Assembly: GCA_038233815.1 (NCBI GenBank)
Contig: JBBSVE010000032.1
Span: forward strand, 1 to 25,920
Source of the DNA: JBBSVE01 sp038233815
Lineage (GTDB): Bacteria > Pseudomonadota > Alphaproteobacteria > Rhodobacterales > Rhodobacteraceae
Direction of reading: 5' to 3'
Length of the DNA stretch: 25,920 nt
Part shown: positions 7,780 to 15,144 of the stretch, piece by piece
Layout of the letters: each line of letters begins with the position of its first letter
Numbering within the stretch: the first letter of the stretch is position 1
Translations under genes and position numbers: made by a program
Notes under the pieces: model-generated
What the model was told of the DNA's origin: nothing
Database searches by the model: none
The model's input: only the letters and a program-made list of their open reading frames with translations

Positions 7780-9304
7780 CGGGGGTGTGCATTTCGACTA
7801 CGACCGCACCGACGCGCGGCGGGAGATCGTGCGGAACCTCGCGCCCGACGACTGGCGCAATCCGGTTCCAGACGGGCGCTGCAACCTTGCGGTGATCGGG
7901 GCAGGGCCTGCCGGTCTGACGGCAGCGCGAATTGCGGCGGGACTGGGCGCGCGGGTCGTGCTGATCGAGGCGGCTTTCATCGGTGGCGACTGCACCAACA
8001 TTGGCTGCGTTCCAACGAAAGCGATCATCCGGAGCGGTCGCCTGCGGGCCGAGATGGCGCGGGCCCCGCATTTCGGGGTCAGATCGCCCGGTGCCGCTGC
8101 CGATCCCGCGCTGGCGCTCGACCGTGTGCGCCAGGTTCAGGCGCGAATCAGCCGAGCGGAATCGGCGCGGCTTCTGGCGGCTGAGGGGATCGACCTCTAT
8201 TTCGGCAAGGCGCGCTTTACCGGCAGACAGAGCCTTCAGGTCGGCGATGCCTCGATCCGCTTTTCGCGCGCCATCATCGCGACCGGCGGCGCGCTGCGTC
8301 GCCCTGGAGTGCCGGGGCTGGAGGAGGCAGGCTACCTCACCGTCCAGACCCTGTTCGACCGCGACACGCTGCCCGCCCGGATCATGGTGATCGGCGGCGG
8401 TCCGCTGGGGTGCGAGATGGCACAAGCGCTCTGCCGGCTCGGTGTGGCGGTCGTGCTGGTCCACAACTCGCCGAAGTTCCTGCCGGGGGAGGAACGGGAC
8501 GCGGCGCAGCTGTTGTCGGAATCGCTCGCCCGCGACGGTGTCGAGGTGCATCTGAACACGACGGCCGTGTCGGCGCGCCGATCGGCGGAGGGCAAGGTGA
8601 TCTCCCTCTCCACCGGTGGGCAGCCCTTTGCCATCACCGTGGATGACGTGCTGACCGGCGTGGGGCGGATGCCCCGGATCGACGGGCTGGATCTGGCGGC
8701 CGCAGGCATCGACGCGGACGCGGAGACGGGCATCGCGGTGGACGATTTCCTGCGCACGACCAACCGCCGGGTCTATGCGGCGGGCGACGTGACGGGACGC
8801 TACATGTTCTCCCATGTCGCCGATGCGGCGGCCCGGATCGCGGTCAGGAATGCGCTGTTCATGGGGCGGCAGCGGTTCAGCAGGCTCACGATCCCGTGGT
8901 GCACCTTCACCGACCCCGAGATCGCGCATGTCGGCCTCCACGCCGAGGAGGCCATCGCGCAGTCCGTCGCGATCAAGACCTACACCGTCATGATGCACGA
9001 GGTCGACCGCGCCATCACCGACGGCGAGGCCACGGGCTTCGTCAAGATCCATGTCGTTCAGGGCACCGACCGGATCGTGGGCGCCACCGTCGTTGCGCGC
9101 CACGCGGGCGAGATGCTCAACGAGATCACGCTGGCGATGGACCGCGGCATCGGTCTGCGCGCCCTGTCGAACGTCATCCACGCCTATCCGACACAGAGCG
9201 CCGCGATCAAGAAGGCCGCCGATGCCTGCGTCGCCGACCGCCTGACGCCGCGCCTGCACCGCCTGTCCGGCTTATGGATGTCCGCCCTGCGCCGGTTCGG
9301 GTGA
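7772..9304 (+). CDS. Mercuric-reductase-like FAD-dependent pyridine nucleotide-disulfide oxidoreductase
   Basis: This 510-residue flavoprotein is of the dihydrolipoamide dehydrogenase/MerA superfamily. It has an FAD site LAVIGAGPAGLTAARIAAGLG (GAGPAG at 43-48), the redox disulfide GGDCTNIGCVPTK (Cys74 and Cys79), a second Rossmann motif VIGGGPLGCEMAQAL for NAD(P)H, a C-terminal FAD motif VYAAGDVTG, and a dimer-interface motif HAYPTQSAAIKKAAD. It lacks the N-terminal heavy-metal domain and the C-terminal Cys pair of true MerA, so mercury reduction is unlikely. About 35 extra residues precede the FAD fold. The ATG at 7772 lies inside the end of the glycoamylase gene (8-nt overlap) with AAGGGAGG ahead of it. 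Its place in a glycosidase operon is unusual; substrate unknown. It ends one base before a convergent gene. Confidence 0.88.
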   Translation: MDDGGVHFDYDRTDARREIVRNLAPDDWRNPVPDGRCNLAVIGAGPAGLTAARIAAGLGARVVLIEAAFIGGDCTNIGCVPTKAIIRSGRLRAEMARAPHFGVRSPGAAADPALALDRVRQVQARISRAESARLLAAEGIDLYFGKARFTGRQSLQVGDASIRFSRAIIATGGALRRPGVPGLEEAGYLTVQTLFDRDTLPARIMVIGGGPLGCEMAQALCRLGVAVVLVHNSPKFLPGEERDAAQLLSESLARDGVEVHLNTTAVSARRSAEGKVISLSTGGQPFAITVDDVLTGVGRMPRIDGLDLAAAGIDADAETGIAVDDFLRTTNRRVYAAGDVTGRYMFSHVADAAARIAVRNALFMGRQRFSRLTIPWCTFTDPEIAHVGLHAEEAIAQSVAIKTYTVMMHEVDRAITDGEATGFVKIHVVQGTDRIVGATVVARHAGEMLNEITLAMDRGIGLRALSNVIHAYPTQSAAIKKAADACVADRLTPRLHRLSGLWMSALRRFG

Positions 9305-9305
9305 C

Positions 9306-10463
9306 TCAGAGGCTGACCCACGCCGCATTGCGCTTCGAGGACCGCACGCAGGCTTCGACGAAAGCCACACCCTCCAGCCCGTCGTCCACGGTCGGATAGA
9401 TCACGTCCAACGGCCGGTCCGCGCCGGAGCGATGGGCGCTGATCGCCTCCGCCGCCTCGGAATAGAGGTTCGCGAACGCCTCGATGAAACCCTCTGGGTG
9501 GCCCGACGGAATGCGCGTCATCCGCACCGCATCGGGGGACAGGCCGGTGCCGCCGCGGGTCAGACGCTCCTGCCGCCCGCCTATGGGGGTGAAGAGGAGC
9601 CGGTTCGGGTCTTCCTGAAACCACTCGATCCCGGCCTTTGTGCCGAACACCCGCAGGCGCAGCGCATTCTCCTGCCCCGCCGCGACCTGACTGCACCAGA
9701 GCATCCCGCGCGCGCCGCCGCCAAATCGCAGCAGCACATGCGCGTTGTCGTCCAGCGTCCGGCCCGGAACGAAGCTCTGCAGGTCGGCGGCCAGCGCCTC
9801 GCCGCGCAGGCCGGTCACGAAGCGCACGAGGTTGTAGGCGTGTGTGCCGATATCGCCGGTGGACCCGCCGGCACCGCTTTGCTGCGGATCGGTGCGCCAC
9901 GCCGCTTGGCGGTTGTCGGCGGCAGGTGCCTCCGCCAGCCAGTCCTGCGCATATTCGACCTGCACGACGCGGATGTCGCCCAGATCGCCCGAAGCCACCA
10001 TCGCGCGCGCCTGCCGGACCATCGGATAGCCGGTATAGGTGTGGGTAAGCACAAACAGCGCGTCCGCCCGGTCCGCCGTCGCCTTCAGCTTGCGGGCCTG
10101 CGCCAGCGTCGCGGTCAGCGGCTTGTCGCAGATCACATGGATGCCACGCTTCAGGAACTCCATCGCGACGGGCGCATGGAGATGGTTCGGCGTCACGATC
10201 GACACCGCCTCGATCCCGTCCGAAAGCCGCGCCTCGCGCTGGGCCATCGCGGCGAAGTCGCCGTAGGTGCGGCCCGCCTCCAGCCCCAGTTCGGCGCCGG
10301 ACGCGGACGCCCGCTCCGGGTCCGACGACAGCGCGCCCGCGACCAGCGCGTATTTTCCGTCGAGCCTGGCCGCCATCCGGTGTACCGCGCCGATGAAGGC
10401 CCCCGATCCGCCCCCCACCATGCCGAGCCGGATTGGCCCGGTGCGCCCGGCAAAGCGGCTCAT
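9306..10463 (-). CDS. Gfo/Idh/MocA-family sugar oxidoreductase
   Basis: This 385-residue NAD(P)-dependent dehydrogenase has an N-terminal Rossmann fold (RLGMVGGGSGAFIGAVHR), the family block SIVTPNHLHAPVAMEFLK with VICDKPLT (DKP for the usual EKP, with the catalytic-region Lys kept), and GGSTGDIGTHAYNLVRFVTG at the start of the substrate-binding domain. Family members oxidise or reduce sugars, inositols and their keto forms. The ATG at 10463 overlaps the stop of the upstream TIM-barrel gene as ATGA. The frame is open further upstream, inside that gene, but coupling and the family N-terminus favour this start. Dehydrogenase plus isomerase/epimerase is a common pair in sugar and cyclitol catabolism. 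The stop faces the convergent flavoprotein gene across one base. Confidence 0.92.
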   Translation of the reverse strand: MSRFAGRTGPIRLGMVGGGSGAFIGAVHRMAARLDGKYALVAGALSSDPERASASGAELGLEAGRTYGDFAAMAQREARLSDGIEAVSIVTPNHLHAPVAMEFLKRGIHVICDKPLTATLAQARKLKATADRADALFVLTHTYTGYPMVRQARAMVASGDLGDIRVVQVEYAQDWLAEAPAADNRQAAWRTDPQQSGAGGSTGDIGTHAYNLVRFVTGLRGEALAADLQSFVPGRTLDDNAHVLLRFGGGARGMLWCSQVAAGQENALRLRVFGTKAGIEWFQEDPNRLLFTPIGGRQERLTRGGTGLSPDAVRMTRIPSGHPEGFIEAFANLYSEAAEAISAHRSGADRPLDVIYPTVDDGLEGVAFVEACVRSSKRNAAWVSL

Positions 10464-11518
10464 CGATCCAGCCCCAGCATCCGGTGGTTGGCGGCATCGT
10501 CGGTGCCGCCGTCCGCGAAATCGTCGAACGCGCGCGGTGTCACGCGGATGATGTGATCGCGCACGAAGGCCGCCCCCTCGCGGGCCCCGTCCTCGGGGTG
10601 CTTGAGCGCACATTCCCACTCCACCACCGCCCAGCCGTCGAAATCCATTGCGGCGAGCTTGGAGAAGACCGCGCCGAAATCGACCTGCCCGTCGCCCAGG
10701 CTGCGGAACCGCCCGGCGCGGTCCACCCACGGCTGATAGCCGCCATAGACCCCCTGCCGCCCGGTCGGATTGAACTCCGCATCCTTGATGTGGACCATAC
10801 CGATCCGGTCCTTGTAGATGTCGAGGTTGTCCAGATAATCGAGGCATTGCAGCACGTAATGGCTCGGATCGTAGAGCATCTTCGCGCGCGCATGTCCGCC
10901 CACGCGGTCGAGGAACATCTCGAACGTCACGCCGTCATGGAGATCCTCGCCGGGGTGGATCTCGTAGCAGAGATCGACGCCGTTCTCCTCCGCCAGATCC
11001 AGCAGCGGGCGCCAGCGGGTGGCCAGCTCATCGAACGCGGCCTCCACCAGACCCGCTGGCCGCTGCGGCCACGGGTAGAGATAGGGCCACGCCAGCGCGC
11101 CGGAAAAGGTCGCCACCGTCCCGAGGCCAAGGTGACGCGAGGCGCGGATGACCTTGCCGACCTGATCCACCGCCCAGGCCTGACGCGCCTTGGGATCGCC
11201 GTGCACGGACGGGGCCGCAAACCCGTCGAAGGCGATATCGTAGGCCGGGTGCACCGCCACGAGCTTTCCTTGCAGATGGCATGAAAGGTCGGTCACCGCG
11301 ATGCCGTTGGACGCCGCCTGACCGGCCCAGTCCTCGCAATAGCCCGCCGATGTCGCGGCCTGGTCGAGGTCGAAGAGCCGCGCATCCCAGCTTGGCACCT
11401 GCACGCCGACATAGCCGCAGTCCGCCGCCCAGCGGGTGATCGTGTCCCACGTATTGAAGGGGGCCTCGTCGCCCCCGAATTGCCCCAGAAAAAGCGCCGG
11501 TCCCTTGATCGTCCGCAT
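10460..11518 (-). CDS. TIM-barrel sugar phosphate isomerase/epimerase family protein (AP_endonuc_2)
   Basis: This 352-residue xylose-isomerase-like TIM barrel probably binds a divalent metal. Expected ligand positions are visible: Glu186 in CYEIHPGEDL, Asp217 and His220 in LYDPSHYVLQ, His243 in MVHIKDAEF, and a Glu in VVEWECALK. Relatives act as keto-sugar epimerases, inosose dehydratases/isomerases, or 3-keto-glycoside-processing enzymes; the exact reaction cannot be chosen. The ATG at 11518 follows a G-rich site (GGGGGGATGTCAC) on the minus strand. The gene overlaps the Gfo/Idh/MocA gene by four bases, so the two are almost certainly co-translated. It lies 71 bp after glgX on the same strand. 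Confidence 0.9.
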   Translation of the reverse strand: MRTIKGPALFLGQFGGDEAPFNTWDTITRWAADCGYVGVQVPSWDARLFDLDQAATSAGYCEDWAGQAASNGIAVTDLSCHLQGKLVAVHPAYDIAFDGFAAPSVHGDPKARQAWAVDQVGKVIRASRHLGLGTVATFSGALAWPYLYPWPQRPAGLVEAAFDELATRWRPLLDLAEENGVDLCYEIHPGEDLHDGVTFEMFLDRVGGHARAKMLYDPSHYVLQCLDYLDNLDIYKDRIGMVHIKDAEFNPTGRQGVYGGYQPWVDRAGRFRSLGDGQVDFGAVFSKLAAMDFDGWAVVEWECALKHPEDGAREGAAFVRDHIIRVTPRAFDDFADGGTDDAANHRMLGLDR

Positions 11519-11589
11519 GTGACATCCCCCCGTGCCTGTTCCCTGACCACAGAACCGCCACACCTCACAGGCGTCAACCCCCCCGGGGG

Positions 11590-13644
11590 TCAGGTCCTGA
11601 CCAGCAGCATCACGCTTTGCCAGCCCACCGGGATCGTGCCGGTCAGCGCCTGCCCGACCGACCTGTCGGACGCGCTCTCGAACCGCAGGGTCCATGTTCC
11701 TTCCGGCAACGCGAACCGGCCATCATCGCCGGCGTTGAGCACGATCAGCACATCCTCGCCCTCGCCCTGCATCCGCTCGGCAAAGAGCCGCAGGTCCCCG
11801 TCCTGCCAGTCCTCGTCCGTCATCTCGTGGCCCGCCGGATGATACCACCGGGTACGCGTCTTGGAGGCACTCTTCTCAGCCACGGCAAAGCGCGTGTCGC
11901 GGAACACCTCCAGCGCGCGTCGGGTCTCCGCCACGCAGGCCAGGCACTCCGTCAGCTCCTCCCGCATCCGGTCCCAGGCGAGCCACGTGATCTCGTTGTC
12001 CTGACAGTAGGCGTTGTTGTTGCCGCGCTGCGTCTGGCCAAACTCGTCGCCTGCCAGCACCATCGGCACGCCCTTGGCCAGAACGAGCGTCGCCAGCATC
12101 GCTTTCGCGCGGCGCAGGCGGGCGGCGGTGATGCCCGCGTCGTCGGTGGCCCCCTCGGCCCCCATGCTGTCGCTCAGGTTGTTGTCGTGCCCGTCGCGAC
12201 CGTCCTCGCCGTTGGCCTCGTTGTGCTTGCCAGCATAGCTCACCGTGTCCCACAGCGTGAAGCCGTCATGCGCGGAGATGAGGTTGACCGAGGAGGTCGA
12301 GGGACGGTTGTCGTGATGAAACTGCACCGGCGAGCCCGACAGACGCTCCGCCATCGCGGCAGTGAGGCCCGCATCGCGGCGCCAGAAGGCGCGGGTGTCG
12401 TCGCGCATCTTGTCGTTCCATTCGCGGAACGGCCATGGAAAGCCGCCAACCTGATAGCCGCCCTCGCCGATGTCCCACGGCTCCGCGATCAGCTTCACGT
12501 TGCAGAGCACCGGGTCTTGCCGCAATGCCGCGAAGAACGCGCCCTCGCGGTCGAACCCGCCGGCATCGCGTCCCAGCGTGGAGGCCAGATCGAAGCGGAA
12601 CCCGTCGACGCCCATCACCTCCACCCAGTAGCGTAAGGAGTCCAGAACCATGCGCAGCACCATCGGATGTGCCACGTTGAGCGTGTTGCCGGTGCCTGTG
12701 GTGTCGAACCCGTGGCGCGGATCGTCGGGCGACAGCAGGTAATAGGCGGCATTGTCGATGCCGCGGAAAGACAGGGTGGCACCCCGCTCGTTACCCTCGC
12801 AGGTGTGGTTGTAGACGACGTCGAGGATGACCTCGATCCCTGCCTCGTGGAACCGGTCGACGGCCGCGCGGACCTCGCTCACATGGCCCGACTTCAGGTA
12901 GGGCGCGTGCGGGGCAAAGAACGACAGCGTGTTGTAGCCCCAGTAGTTCGAAAGGTCCTTTTCGATCAGGTGGCGGTCGTTGGCAAAGGCGTGGATCGGA
13001 AGAAGTTCGATCGCGGTGACGCCGATCCGGTGGAGATGCGCGATGATCGGGTCGGCGGCGAGACCCGCGAAGGTGCCACGGTCCGCCGCGGGGACGCCCG
13101 GATGCAGCTTGGTGAGGCCCTTCACATGCGCCTCGTAGATCAGCGTCGAGGTCCAGCGCCGGCCGTTGACCTCGCGCCGCTCCGACGTTCCGGTATCATT
13201 GACGACGACGCCCTTGGGCATGAAGGGCGCGGAATCGCGATCGTCCTTTGTCGTGTCCTCCTCGCCCATGACATAGCCATAAAGCGCGTCGTCCCAGCGG
13301 ATCTGGCCACGGATCTCACGCGCATAGGGGTCGAGAAGCAGCTTGGCCGGGTTGAACCTGTGCCCCCGCTCCGGCGCATAAGGGCCGTGCACCCGGTAGC
13401 CGTAGACCTGCCCCGCGCCGATGCCCGGCAGGAATCCATACCAGATCCCGCCCTCCATCTGCGGCAGCCTGAGCCGCGCCACCTCCTCGCGTCCCTCGGG
13501 ATCGAAGAGACATAAGTCCACCCGGTCGGCATTCTGCGAAAACAGCGCGAAGTTCGTCCCGCCGTCCCGCGGCATGGCGCCGAGTCGGCCCGGGCGGGCA
13601 AGCGCCAGATCGAAGCTGCGTGCGGTCGGGTTCAGATCCTTCAT
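11590..13644 (-). CDS. glgX: Glycogen debranching enzyme GlgX (GH13 isoamylase type)
   Basis: This protein hydrolyses alpha-1,6 branches of glycogen or limit dextrins. It has 684 residues (E. coli GlgX is a little shorter). An N-terminal CBM48-like domain (GAMPRDGGTNFALFSQNADRV) precedes the GH13 barrel: DVVYNHTCEGNERG, GVDGFRFDLAS (nucleophile Asp352), KLIAEPWDIG (acid/base Glu388), and SAHDGFTLWD (Asp460). YGYRVHGPYAPERGHRFNP is a GlgX hallmark. I chose ATG 13644, preceded by AGGGACG; the frame continues to a GTG at 13725, but the extra 27 residues look non-native. No glgA, glgB, glgC or glgP is present nearby, so the gene is separated from the usual glycogen cluster, at least within this window. 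Confidence 0.93.
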   Translation of the reverse strand: MKDLNPTARSFDLALARPGRLGAMPRDGGTNFALFSQNADRVDLCLFDPEGREEVARLRLPQMEGGIWYGFLPGIGAGQVYGYRVHGPYAPERGHRFNPAKLLLDPYAREIRGQIRWDDALYGYVMGEEDTTKDDRDSAPFMPKGVVVNDTGTSERREVNGRRWTSTLIYEAHVKGLTKLHPGVPAADRGTFAGLAADPIIAHLHRIGVTAIELLPIHAFANDRHLIEKDLSNYWGYNTLSFFAPHAPYLKSGHVSEVRAAVDRFHEAGIEVILDVVYNHTCEGNERGATLSFRGIDNAAYYLLSPDDPRHGFDTTGTGNTLNVAHPMVLRMVLDSLRYWVEVMGVDGFRFDLASTLGRDAGGFDREGAFFAALRQDPVLCNVKLIAEPWDIGEGGYQVGGFPWPFREWNDKMRDDTRAFWRRDAGLTAAMAERLSGSPVQFHHDNRPSTSSVNLISAHDGFTLWDTVSYAGKHNEANGEDGRDGHDNNLSDSMGAEGATDDAGITAARLRRAKAMLATLVLAKGVPMVLAGDEFGQTQRGNNNAYCQDNEITWLAWDRMREELTECLACVAETRRALEVFRDTRFAVAEKSASKTRTRWYHPAGHEMTDEDWQDGDLRLFAERMQGEGEDVLIVLNAGDDGRFALPEGTWTLRFESASDRSVGQALTGTIPVGWQSVMLLVRT

Positions 13645-13752
13645 GCCGATGGCGTCCCTGCTGATGGCCGTGGCCGACACCCCGACCCGGATCGCCTGCG
13701 GGCGACGCGCAGACCATCGCTCCACCGCGCCGGATGCGCAAGGACCGCACCG

Positions 13753-14733
13753 TCAGCTGCGTTCGAGAAACCGCAGGAGCCGCCCCTCCGCCGCCCGCAG
13801 CCCCGATATGGAAGGGCCCGCCATGTCGGGCGCATCGCCACCGGCGAGCGCCACGACGAGGGGATGCACGTAGCTATTGCGCGCGATGGCAGGTGTGTTG
13901 CCCAGATGCGCCGCTGCGGCCTCGGTCATCGCCTTGATGCTGGCACCACCCGCCTCCGCCACCTCGAAAGCGGCCAGCGTCCCAGCCCATGTGCGGAACG
14001 TCTTGGCCGTCACGCCTGAGATGTCGGCAGCCCCCGCGAGGTAGGCATTGACCTCGCCGGAGCCGAGCCGGTGGACCGTGCCACGCGCATCCTCCCACGT
14101 CAGAAGCTGCGCGCCGGGCAGGTCGGCGGCCTTGTGCAGGATGCGGTCGAGCGTGCGGTCCGCGATCTGGCGGCGGACGCGCTTGCCGCCCTTGGCGGTG
14201 AAGGAAAGCCGGATGCCGTCCGTTGATAGCCGCATGTGTCGCCTGCGCAGCGTGGTGACGCCGTAGCTGCCGTTGTCGCGCTCGTACGACGCGCCACCGA
14301 CGCGCAGCGACAGCCGGTCGATCATCGCCACGGCCGCGGCGAGGGCGAAATCCATCTCCCCCGCGTCGGCGCCCCGATCACGCGTGATCCGCGCCCGCAG
14401 CTTTGGCAGCGCATGGCCGAAGGCCGCGAGCCCGTCGAACTTCGTGGTCGCGCGCGCCTCCGACCATCCAGCATGATACCGATATTGCTTGCGGCCCCGC
14501 GCATCATGCCCGGTAGCCTGCAAGTGCCCGTTGCTGCGCGGAGAGAGCCAGACCTCCGTCCACGCGGGCGGCACACCCAAGGCGAGAAGGCGCGCCCGCT
14601 CCGGCCCGTTCGGGATCGCGGTGCCGTCGGGGTCGCGAAACGAATAACCCTTGCCGCTGCGACGCCGCGAGATGCCGGGCCGCGTGTCGGGATACCAGAC
14701 CAACCCCATGGGAACCTCATGCCCGACGTTCAT
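13753..14733 (-). CDS. DNA topoisomerase IB (poxvirus/bacterial type)
   Basis: This 326-residue type IB topoisomerase relaxes supercoils via a 3'-phosphotyrosine link. The N-terminus has the bacterial signature WYPDTRPGISRRRSGKGYSF, then PPAWTEVWLSP and QATGHDARGRKQYRYH. Active-site residues can be placed as Arg144 (LRVGGASY), Lys181 or Lys184 (TAKGGK), Arg247 (AKTFRTW), Asn279 at the position of the viral His (as in Deinococcus TopIB), and Tyr288 in RNSYVHP. The ATG at 14733 follows AAAGGGGGG. Upstream lies a sigma-EcfG-like promoter (14761-14785) divergent from the DUF2934 gene, suggesting general stress control. It is followed after 108 bp by glgX on the same strand. Confidence 0.93.
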   Translation of the reverse strand: MNVGHEVPMGLVWYPDTRPGISRRRSGKGYSFRDPDGTAIPNGPERARLLALGVPPAWTEVWLSPRSNGHLQATGHDARGRKQYRYHAGWSEARATTKFDGLAAFGHALPKLRARITRDRGADAGEMDFALAAAVAMIDRLSLRVGGASYERDNGSYGVTTLRRRHMRLSTDGIRLSFTAKGGKRVRRQIADRTLDRILHKAADLPGAQLLTWEDARGTVHRLGSGEVNAYLAGAADISGVTAKTFRTWAGTLAAFEVAEAGGASIKAMTEAAAAHLGNTPAIARNSYVHPLVVALAGGDAPDMAGPSISGLRAAEGRLLRFLERS

Positions 14734-14760
14734 CCGCCCCCCTTTCAGTCGCAGTCATGA

Positions 14761-14785
14761 AACCGTGATGGCCCCCGCAGGTTCC
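14761..14785 (-). promoter_or_regulatory. Sigma-EcfG-like promoter for topoisomerase IB
   Basis: On the minus strand GGAAC (14785-14781) is followed by a 16-nt spacer and GGTT (14764-14761), one mismatch to the alphaproteobacterial EcfG consensus GGAAC-N16/17-CGTT. The -10 end is 27 bases from the topoisomerase start codon. The spacing equals that of the divergent site at 14811-14835, and both continue as GTTTC. Confidence 0.55.
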
Positions 14786-14810
14786 CGCCGGTCGGTCGAT
14801 GCCGCTTCCG

Positions 14811-14835
14811 GGAACCGGGCACCGGCACCGGCGTT
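14811..14835 (+). promoter_or_regulatory. Sigma-EcfG-like promoter for the DUF2934 gene
   Basis: GGAAC (14811-14815), exactly 16 bases, then CGTT (14832-14835): an exact match to the general stress sigma factor EcfG consensus known from alphaproteobacteria. The -10 lies 37 bases before the ATG at 14873. Confidence 0.72.
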
Positions 14836-14872
14836 TCCCGTCCAGACGATCCGATGCCAAGGAGGTTCCCCG

Positions 14873-15097
14873 ATGGATGACAAAACAGAAAGAGTTCAGG
14901 CCCGCGCCTACGCGATCTGGGAGGCCGAGGGCCGGCCCCACGGACAGCACGAGGATCACTGGCGGCGGGCGCATGAGGAAATGGGGCTGGAAATCGATCC
15001 AATGACCGCGGCAATCCTGCCTCAGGCGACGCTGCTGGAGCCGGATGTGGCAGCGGCCGAAAACATACCCGCAGCCGCCAGACGTTCGAAGAAGTAG
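14873..15097 (+). CDS. Small DUF2934 protein
   Basis: This 74-residue soluble protein has the DUF2934 pattern RVQARAYAIWEAEGRPHGQH followed by EDHWRRAHEEM (residues about 7-37); its alanine-rich tail ends in basic RRSKK. The function of the family is unknown; members are common in alphaproteobacteria and often occur near stress genes. The start is fixed by a near-perfect AAGGAGG at 14859-14865, seven bases before the ATG. An exact EcfG-type promoter lies upstream and a strong intrinsic terminator 19 bases after the stop, so it is a compact single-gene transcript. A longer open frame upstream lacks these signals. Confidence 0.88.
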   Translation: MDDKTERVQARAYAIWEAEGRPHGQHEDHWRRAHEEMGLEIDPMTAAILPQATLLEPDVAAAENIPAAARRSKK

Positions 15098-15116
15098 GCC
15101 TGTTCAACCCGATGAT

Positions 15117-15144
15117 GCGCCGACCCTGCGGTCGGCGCGTTTTT
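15117..15144 (+). terminator. Intrinsic terminator after the DUF2934 gene
   Basis: A perfect 9-bp GC-rich stem (GCGCCGACC 15117-15125, GGTCGGCGC 15130-15138) with the 4-nt loop CTGC is followed by GTTTTT. It sits between the DUF2934 stop and the convergent cytochrome c gene, whose stop codon begins at the end of the T-run. Confidence 0.9.

Noticed and set aside
7772..9304. True mercuric reductase (merA)
   Set aside because: No heavy-metal domain, no C-terminal vicinal cysteines, and no merR/merT/merP nearby.
11588..11602. GGTCAG-GTC-CTGACC palindrome at the glgX stop as a terminator
   Set aside because: Only a 6-bp stem with a 3-nt loop, overlapping the coding end, and no T-run follows on the minus strand.
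13645..13725. Upstream GTG start for glgX
   Set aside because: The extra 27 residues are Arg/Ala-rich and not family-like; the ATG at 13644 has a usable ribosome site and precedes the conserved N-terminus closely.
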